A stretch of DNA of 64,000 bases from Hafnia alvei (GTDB taxonomy: Bacteria; Pseudomonadota; Gammaproteobacteria; Enterobacterales; Enterobacteriaceae): assembly GCF_900095695.1 (NCBI RefSeq), contig NZ_FMIQ01000055.1, positions 118,196 through 182,195 on the forward strand, given 5' to 3'. The notes beneath the pieces were generated by a model. That model saw nothing but the letters and a program-made list of their open reading frames with translations. It made no database searches and was not told the DNA's origin. Numbering within the stretch: the first letter of the stretch is position 1; each line of letters opens with the position of its first letter. Shown piece after piece: positions 58,497 to 64,000 of this stretch. Position numbers and translations under genes: made by a program.

Positions 58497-58994
58497 ATGT
58501 CAGAAATACTGCGTAACCGGCATGAAATGCTGAAAAAATGGGCTTTAGCCCCGGTACCTGTATTAATTGCCGGCACGGCAATGATCGGTATCCATACGCT
58601 TGGATTTTTGCTGTTACTCCATGAGCTGGGCTTTGACGGTTTAAGCGCGTTTATTTCAGATAGCGTACAAAACTGGGATTCTATGCTGCTTTGTATCGCC
58701 AGCATTATGGTGCTGAGCATTGAGATTGCCTGTGGACTGGCCGTCATTCAGGGAAAGAACTGGGGGCGCTGGGGGTATTTGGGCTGTCAGATTACGGTAA
58801 TAGGCTATATGTTGCTGGCCTCCCTTGGTTGGTTCCATCCTGAAATGTTCAGCGTAAACGGAGAAACCGGCAGTGAAATTTTTGCTGAGCTGGTGCGTTT
58901 AAAAATCCCCGAGCTCATGATTTTAGCTCTGCTGTTTGTTCCTCTTACTAGCCGCCGTTATTTTGGTTTGCAAAACCGCCGCAGGGTAAGCTAA
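58497..58994 (+). CDS. ybjO: Inner-membrane protein YbjO
   Basis: The 165-residue protein (E. coli 162) has four membrane segments, for example LLCIASIMVLSIEIACGLAV and YLGCQITVIGYMLLASLGWF. Its position between potI and rlmC matches E. coli. GGAATAAG precedes the ATG. Function unknown. Confidence 0.9.
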   Translation: MSEILRNRHEMLKKWALAPVPVLIAGTAMIGIHTLGFLLLLHELGFDGLSAFISDSVQNWDSMLLCIASIMVLSIEIACGLAVIQGKNWGRWGYLGCQITVIGYMLLASLGWFHPEMFSVNGETGSEIFAELVRLKIPELMILALLFVPLTSRRYFGLQNRRRVS

Positions 58995-59095
58995 CGCGTT
59001 ATTTACCGTCGGTGTTTCGCCTGAACCTATGCCTTTATGCTACAATTCGCGCCGTCGTAACCCCATCTTTTCTTATTCAATAGAGTCTTTGTGAT

Positions 59096-60229
59096 ATGCA
59101 CTGTGCCCTGTACCAGTCGGGAACCTGTCGCTCTTGTCAGTGGCTTGAAACGCCATACACCCAACAAATCACCCAGAAACAGCAGCAGCTAGAAGCGCTG
59201 ATGTCTGCCTTGCCGGTCGGACGTTGGCTACCGGTTGTTAGCAGTGCAGAACAGGCATTTCGTAATAAAGCTAAGATGGTTGTCAGCGGCAGCGTAGAAC
59301 GCCCGCTGCTAGGCATGCTGCATCGTGATGGCACGGCGGTTGATTTATGCGAATGCCCGCTTTATCCCGACGCCTTTGCAGCGGTGTTCGATACGCTTAA
59401 AGTGTTTATCGCTCGTGCAGGATTAACGCCTTACAACGTAGAACGTAAACGCGGCGAGCTAAAATATTTACTGTTAACCGAAAGCCAGAAAAATGGCCAA
59501 CTTATGCTGCGCTTTGTATTGCGCTCGGAAACTAAGTTGGCGCAGCTACGGCAGGCGTTGCCTTGGTTGCAGCAGCAACTGCCTCAGCTCGCGGTGATCA
59601 CGGCCAATATTCAACCGGTGCATATGGCTATTTTGGAAGGGGAGACAGAAGTCTTTCTTACCGAACAGCAGGCGCTGGAAGAGTCGTTTAACCAAATTCC
59701 ACTGTATATTCGCCCGCAGAGTTTTTTCCAAACTAACCCTCAGGTTGCCTCGGCGCTGTATGCCACCGCGCGTGACTGGGTGCGTGAGCTGAATGTCGGC
59801 AGCATGTGGGATCTGTTCTGTGGCGTGGGGGGCTTTGGATTGCACTGTGCAACGCCAGAGATGAAACTCACCGGCATTGAGATTAGTGCGGAAGCCATCG
59901 CCTGCGCCACGCGCTCTGCGCAGCAAATTGGCCTGCATAACGTCCAGTTTGCCGCACTGGATTCAACGCGCTTTGCCACTGCCGAAGGCGAAGTACCCGA
60001 ACTGGTGTTAGTTAATCCGCCGCGCCGTGGAATTGGGGCTGAGCTTTGCGCTTATCTCAGCGCCATGTCTCCGCACTACATTCTCTATTCAAGCTGTAAT
60101 GCGCAGACGATGGCTGTGGATATTGCACGCTTGGAAAATTACCGCATCGAGCAAGTTCAGCTCTTCGATATGTTCCCGCACACGGCACACTACGAAGTGT
60201 TAACCATGTTAGTTCGTCAGGATCGATAG
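59096..60229 (+). CDS. rlmC: 23S rRNA (uracil-747-C5)-methyltransferase
   Basis: RlmC (377 residues; E. coli 375) methylates U747 of 23S rRNA. The N-terminal FeS cysteines are C2, C10, C13 and C81-type positions ([14 protein letters not shown] and VDLCECPLY). The SAM-binding domain has [15 protein letters not shown] and VNPPRRGIG. The catalytic cysteine is in [12 protein letters not shown]. It overlaps the convergent ogt-like gene by 13 bases. Confidence 0.96.
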   Translation: MHCALYQSGTCRSCQWLETPYTQQITQKQQQLEALMSALPVGRWLPVVSSAEQAFRNKAKMVVSGSVERPLLGMLHRDGTAVDLCECPLYPDAFAAVFDTLKVFIARAGLTPYNVERKRGELKYLLLTESQKNGQLMLRFVLRSETKLAQLRQALPWLQQQLPQLAVITANIQPVHMAILEGETEVFLTEQQALEESFNQIPLYIRPQSFFQTNPQVASALYATARDWVRELNVGSMWDLFCGVGGFGLHCATPEMKLTGIEISAEAIACATRSAQQIGLHNVQFAALDSTRFATAEGEVPELVLVNPPRRGIGAELCAYLSAMSPHYILYSSCNAQTMAVDIARLENYRIEQVQLFDMFPHTAHYEVLTMLVRQDR

Positions 60230-60705
60230 CTGATTTTCTCAAGCTCGAGCAAGGCTTTTTTGATTGGCAATCCGCCCGAATAACCGGTCAAAGAGAGATC
60301 TTTGCCGAGCACGCGATGGCAGGGTATCAGAATCGAAATGGGGTTTCTTCCCACTGCGCCGCCCACGGCCCGCACGGCTTTCGGATTGTTTAACGCATTG
60401 GCAATCACCGAGTAGTGGCTGATGGTGCCGTATGGGATGGCGAGTAATGCCTGCCATACCGACTGTTGGAACGGCGTACCGACGGGCGCCAGCGGCAGGT
60501 TATCAAAGCGTCGTTTTTCCCCCGCAAAATAGGCATCTAAACAGTCGCGGATCTGGCGATTGATGCAGAAATCTCCATCTTCAATCCACGCGGAAGGGCA
60601 GATCTTTTCTTCAATCTCATTGGGCAGCCACAGCTGGCGCAGCCCTTGTTCATCCGAAACTAGCCTGAGCATGCCAACGGGCGAGGAATAAAGTGCGTGG
60701 TACAT
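60217..60705 (-). CDS. ogt: Methylated-DNA-protein-cysteine methyltransferase (Ogt-like)
   Basis: The 162-residue protein repairs O6-alkylguanine by self-alkylation at Cys129 in [12 protein letters not shown]. Other family motifs are [20 protein letters not shown] and [11 protein letters not shown] (recognition helix and arginine finger). E. coli Ogt has 171 residues. It is convergent with rlmC. Confidence 0.92.
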   Translation of the reverse strand: MYHALYSSPVGMLRLVSDEQGLRQLWLPNEIEEKICPSAWIEDGDFCINRQIRDCLDAYFAGEKRRFDNLPLAPVGTPFQQSVWQALLAIPYGTISHYSVIANALNNPKAVRAVGGAVGRNPISILIPCHRVLGKDLSLTGYSGGLPIKKALLELEKISYRS

Positions 60706-60815
60706 GAAATCTCCCTGAGTTTGGTTTAGTCCACGTTAATTGCGCTAAGGTAGCAAAACGCGGCGAGGGAGGGTATTACCATGAAGGATAAGGGATGAGA
60801 TTCGGAATTTCAGCG

Positions 60816-60843
60816 AAGCCTCTCCCGATGTGGGAGAGGCTTT
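60816..60843. other. Strong hairpin in the ogt-T6SS intergenic region
   Basis: AAGCCTCTCCC (60816-60826) and GGGAGAGGCTT (60832-60842) form a perfect 11-base-pair stem with TTT on one side. It may terminate minus-strand transcription from the T6SS genes or be a repeat. Nothing else is seen in 60706-60980. Confidence 0.5.
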
Positions 60844-60980
60844 AGGTGAAAGCGGTGTAATTTTAGTGGAAGCATGAATGTGGAATATGAATAAAACAGT
60901 CAGCAAAAAATCCGCTTTGAGCGATATTTAAGTATTCTGATGCTATCTGGAATTTAAGAACGTTTATCATTTAGTGCTAG

Positions 60981-62405
60981 CTATAAATACATACCTATCT
61001 CTTCTTCAATTCCACGTTCGATGATGAATCGAGTCACAATGCCCATAACGAAAAATGAAATGAATCCCCCAATAATGAGCCAGATATAGATGCTGTCTAG
61101 TTTTGCGTTGTTATTATTGGCTATATATCCCACTTCGAAAATAAGCCCCATAAGAGGCAAATAGGCCACGCTGCTGCATAGGACGGAATCAAGTATTGGG
61201 CTGTGATTTTCAGGCGTAAAGGTTTCCTTTGGCGGACGAATCGATAACAAACCAAGCTGAAAACTATCTGCTTTGGTGCCAGATACGAGTTGGCTACCTT
61301 GTCCATAACGCGCGGCGTCTGCGGCCAGAGCCGATGCTAGCCAAATTTGCCCATCAGAGTGGTCGCCTAGGCTAAAATTGACATCATGACGGTTTTGTCC
61401 TGATGCACTGCTCTCGATGCCATCCAATGCCGCATATAAACCGTATTTTTCCTGCTTATCTAAGCCGCTGTGCCATAAGTGTTGTCCAGTTCCATCTGCA
61501 ATATGCTCGACAGCGAGATAGGTACGGCTATCTTCAGCCAGTTTATAGGCTGAGCTCTCTAGAGTACGAAACCAATAGAGAGGCGTTTCACTGGGCTTTT
61601 GTACGGAATAAAACCCTTTGTTATGTGCATCAGGGTGTGTGAAGAGGAATGCCTGCGCATTTTCGCAAAAGGATGCTTTGTCTTCTGTGTGGAGGTCAAC
61701 AATGATCAACAGCCGGCGCTCAGAGAATGGCGTATCTATCCATGTATTTAATAGCGCAAGGTCGGGACACTCTGATAGCCAATGGATTTTATGTTTCTCT
61801 ATGGCTGGGATGGATAGCTCTTTGAGCACTGTTTTTAATTCATCAACGTTATCCTCACTTCCGCCATGAACATAAAGCCATAGGCTCAAGTCGCTGCCTT
61901 GGAACGAGAGCGTTTTCTCAAGCGGTTTCAGTATTGATGTGAGAATTAGCTGTAGTCTCGTTGACTCAAATTGCTCTCCACTGTCATTATCGATTTCAAG
62001 TGGCGTGGCCGGTGCGGTAGGGAATTCACCTTCTAGGCGCAGTATTTTTAAAGCAAGATCGTCAAGAGATGACAGTGAAGCATGTTCATGGAGTAGGAGA
62101 TGGCTCCGTCCCCAATATTTCCATCGTTGTTTCAGGCAGCCATAGAGGTAATTCCGTGTATGCCATGCGAAGTTTTCTGAGACTTTGACGAAGAGAACGA
62201 TTCCTGCGATGAGAAAACCCACTGATGCGGGAAGTAAGAATGCTCGATGGATGAAACTGTTATCAACAAGTTTTCCTGTTGGCCAATTGAGTAGGGTAGC
62301 CACAAAAAAAATAATAACGAGGGCAATAAATATCAGAGAAACCACCAGCCAAGGATAGCGCGTTGGCCTAGGCATGGGGTTGGCGGGGGGAATATTCCAG
62401 CGCAT
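60981..62405 (-). CDS. T6SS-island membrane protein of unknown function
   Basis: The 474-residue protein has two membrane helices near the N terminus (LVVSLIFIALVIIFFVATLL, then LLPASVGFLIAGIVLFV), a soluble middle of about 320 residues and two C-terminal helices (LPLMGLIFEVGYIA and IWLIIGGFISFFVMGIV). I do not recognise a catalytic motif. The ATG at 62405 overlaps the PAAR stop by one base (TAATG), which decides the start. Its position directly after a PAAR gene in a Tli3-containing cluster suggests an adaptor or effector; this is an inference. Confidence 0.6.
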   Translation of the reverse strand: MRWNIPPANPMPRPTRYPWLVVSLIFIALVIIFFVATLLNWPTGKLVDNSFIHRAFLLPASVGFLIAGIVLFVKVSENFAWHTRNYLYGCLKQRWKYWGRSHLLLHEHASLSSLDDLALKILRLEGEFPTAPATPLEIDNDSGEQFESTRLQLILTSILKPLEKTLSFQGSDLSLWLYVHGGSEDNVDELKTVLKELSIPAIEKHKIHWLSECPDLALLNTWIDTPFSERRLLIIVDLHTEDKASFCENAQAFLFTHPDAHNKGFYSVQKPSETPLYWFRTLESSAYKLAEDSRTYLAVEHIADGTGQHLWHSGLDKQEKYGLYAALDGIESSASGQNRHDVNFSLGDHSDGQIWLASALAADAARYGQGSQLVSGTKADSFQLGLLSIRPPKETFTPENHSPILDSVLCSSVAYLPLMGLIFEVGYIANNNNAKLDSIYIWLIIGGFISFFVMGIVTRFIIERGIEEEIGMYL

Positions 62406-62659
62406 TATTCCACTCCTGCATTGGGTAAGGTTGTGTTTATGGAGCACCCACATTGAGCTTTACACCCGTCAACGACCACCCCTTTACCATTTATCATCCA
62501 AGTTGGATGACATTGCGCCGCTGTTTTTTGTCCATGTAGCGAACAACTCACCATTTCCCCGAGTAACATCACATTTTTTCCCATAAAGTCTGGCCCGGAT
62601 GCACTGATCACTGTTCCGCCATTGCTGAGTGGATCACCCAAGCGAATAACACCTTTCAT
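62405..62659 (-). CDS. PAAR-domain protein (T6SS spike tip)
   Basis: The 84-residue protein is a single PAAR domain: GVIRLGDPLSNGGTVISASG at the start, MLLGEMVSCSLHGQ, HPTWMINGKGVVVDGCKAQCGC. Histidines and cysteines for metal binding are present. It tops the VgrG spike of a type VI secretion system and overlaps the membrane-protein gene downstream. Confidence 0.9.
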   Translation of the reverse strand: MKGVIRLGDPLSNGGTVISASGPDFMGKNVMLLGEMVSCSLHGQKTAAQCHPTWMINGKGVVVDGCKAQCGCSINTTLPNAGVE

Positions 62660-62732
62660 TCATTAACCTTTATTGAAGGAGTATTAATTAAATAATTAGC
62701 TTTCTGTATTCAGGCTATTCATTCGCTATAAC

Positions 62733-63224
62733 TTATTTTTTAGTGAGTCCATATACACCAAAATCAACGCCATATTGCACTGGGCGAAGGTTTTTGAGTT
62801 TTAATATGTAATCCGTATTGATAACTTTCTCGAAATCTCTCGAGTCAAACGTAATATGATAAATACTCCCCTTTTCCCATGGTGATATTGTTCCAAATCC
62901 ATCAATGTCTAGAGTACAGAATGTGGATTGTTCTTTATTAGAACGTTTCACCGACGCTGATTGCGTTATTGGTGGGTCATAGGGAGTTTCAATCGTAAAG
63001 AGATACGTTGAGGAGGTCGTTTTTTCAACGTAGAAACGTGATTTTCCGCCTTCAACTTTATAGGTTCCTGAAAAATCTGGGCATTCAGACGTAGTTTCAG
63101 TTTCTGATGTGTTTGCTGAAGTCGTGGTTGACGCTTTTTGTAATGCATCATGCTGGCTATTTGCGCATCCTGCAAAAAGCATTACCGTAGCCATAAGTGT
63201 TAGTAATCTAATATTTCCATTCAT
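62733..63224 (-). CDS. Small lipoprotein of the T6SS cluster
   Basis: The 163-residue protein has a lipoprotein signal with lipobox LFAG-Cys20, then a Ser/Thr-rich stretch (about 30-48) and a compact beta-rich domain starting CPDFSGTYKVEGGKSRFYVE. It starts six bases after the Tli3-like gene. It may be a second immunity or accessory protein; no family was recognised. Confidence 0.75.
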   Translation of the reverse strand: MNGNIRLLTLMATVMLFAGCANSQHDALQKASTTTSANTSETETTSECPDFSGTYKVEGGKSRFYVEKTTSSTYLFTIETPYDPPITQSASVKRSNKEQSTFCTLDIDGFGTISPWEKGSIYHITFDSRDFEKVINTDYILKLKNLRPVQYGVDFGVYGLTKK

Positions 63225-63230
63225 TCTGTT

Positions 63231-63950
63231 TTACTCCTTATCTGGATCGCATTGCATATGATCCCATCCGGTATAGTTTTTTATCTCAGGGACTTTGGTG
63301 GGTAGCCCTTGCCATTCGGCTTTTTCTTCATTCGTCTGGCCTTTCAGCGTGCTAAGTTCAATGTATGACATTCCCCATTTTTCCCCTGGGAACTGAGGAT
63401 CGATCCGTCCTGTGCCAATTTTGCCATCGTAGGTGAAGGTGTAATCGATACCCGGACCTCCAGGGAGGACTCTTGGGTCATCGAAGGGTTTAGAACTGAG
63501 ATAGAGGTGGCCTTGTTTGGTGAGCAAAAAACCTTGGTCATTTACCACGGTGAAAGACACCACGTTTTCACGCTTGGGGCTGGTTGTACCATCAGGTTCG
63601 ACGCCATAGGGGACGGAGGCGTAATGCGCATTACGCCAAGTCTGACCATAATCTTTCGAAACCATAAAACCGCTAATATCCCAATCAGTGATAGCAATAT
63701 ATCGTTCTGAGGGATGAACATATTTCCCACCAAATGCGCGATAGAATTTGTCCATAACCTCTGACTTAATGCCTCGTTGGGTATCGACATACCAAAGTGC
63801 CCCTTCACAGTAGTAGCCTTTGAGTTCCAGATACCTATGGTCATCAAAACGGTAAATAACCTGCGTTGGAATTTCACTTTTTTTGGCCTGACATCCCGCC
63901 ATGAATACTGTCGAGAGCAGAACGCCTATCAAAGCGATATTTATGTTCAT
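63231..63950 (-). CDS. T6SS immunity lipoprotein, Tli3-like
   Basis: The 239-residue protein has a lipobox FMAG-Cys20 (start ATG at 63950 after GAGGA). It has the family sequence YRFDDHRYLELKGYYCEGAL, SERYIAITDWDISGFMVSKD, DVVSFTVVNDQGFLLT-like VVSFTVVNDQGFLLTKQGHLY and SSKPFDDPRVLPGGPGIDYT. This matches the Tli3 family that protects against T6SS phospholipase effectors of the Tle3 type from the periplasmic side. A cognate effector and VgrG are probably encoded beyond the right edge. Confidence 0.85.
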   Translation of the reverse strand: MNINIALIGVLLSTVFMAGCQAKKSEIPTQVIYRFDDHRYLELKGYYCEGALWYVDTQRGIKSEVMDKFYRAFGGKYVHPSERYIAITDWDISGFMVSKDYGQTWRNAHYASVPYGVEPDGTTSPKRENVVSFTVVNDQGFLLTKQGHLYLSSKPFDDPRVLPGGPGIDYTFTYDGKIGTGRIDPQFPGEKWGMSYIELSTLKGQTNEEKAEWQGLPTKVPEIKNYTGWDHMQCDPDKE

Positions 63951-64000
63951 TAGGCATCCTCGCCGTATTGATACGGAACCGCCCCTAACTAGCCTCATTG

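Overview
The window reads as a chromosomal segment of an enterobacterium close to Hafnia/Obesumbacterium. The genus is an inference: most proteins are close relatives of Escherichia coli gene products, with moderate GC and ERIC repeats, while several loci (KdgR-type uronate genes, three-subunit gluconate dehydrogenase, a Tli3-type immunity gene) are outside the E. coli K-12 core.

Layout. 1-2482: a leftward uronate-polymer locus (ExuT-like permease, KdgM-like porin, start of an alginate-lyase-family enzyme) behind an exact KdgR-type operator. 2762-10114: complete hisLGDCBHAFI operon, minus strand, with leader peptide and attenuator, divergent from yeeZ. 11482-22771: rimO, then accessory genes: a GNAT acetyltransferase, an MFS exporter behind a leader-peptide attenuator, a metallo-beta-lactamase-fold enzyme, a leucine-rich-repeat protein, a LysE/RhtB exporter, the periplasmic gluconate 2-dehydrogenase and a ParE/Phd toxin-antitoxin pair. 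23032-34123: the complete ygcE-yqcE / ygcW-ygcU-ygcS-ygcR-ygcQ / ygcP-ygcO-ygcN cluster, whose biological role I do not know. 34376-60229: a segment collinear with the E. coli dacC-deoR-ybjG-(exporter)-ybjL-ybjM-grxA-ybjC-nfsA-rimK-ybjN-potFGHI-ybjO-rlmC region, interrupted by a hok/sok locus, sdaCB, a decayed P2-like prophage carrying a PAAR toxin with an immunity array (43450-47916), and a DUF4250 gene. 60217-64000: ogt-like gene and the end of a type VI secretion island (PAAR, lipoprotein, Tli3-type immunity lipoprotein).

Most interesting parts. (1) The two divergent ygc operons have the same control architecture on both strands: a CRP site centred 41.5 bases from a candidate start, then a long-stem terminator, then an overlapping alternative antiterminator helix. 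The cluster encodes YgcP, a GlpP-family putative RNA antiterminator, so a dedicated antitermination circuit is a natural hypothesis. (2) Between two near-identical att-like repeats, remnants of a P2-type cI and portal gene flank a PAAR pore-type toxin and three paralogous membrane immunity genes; the second and third immunity genes each follow an orphan toxin C-terminal tail. (3) An 11-codon leader peptide with terminator and antiterminator precedes the MFS exporter. (4) Two PmrA/BasR-type boxes lie upstream of ybjG and of an MdtH-like exporter. (5) deoR is frameshifted.

Coordinates were read by eye. Start codons were moved from the longest open frame where the ribosome-binding site or family length argued for it.
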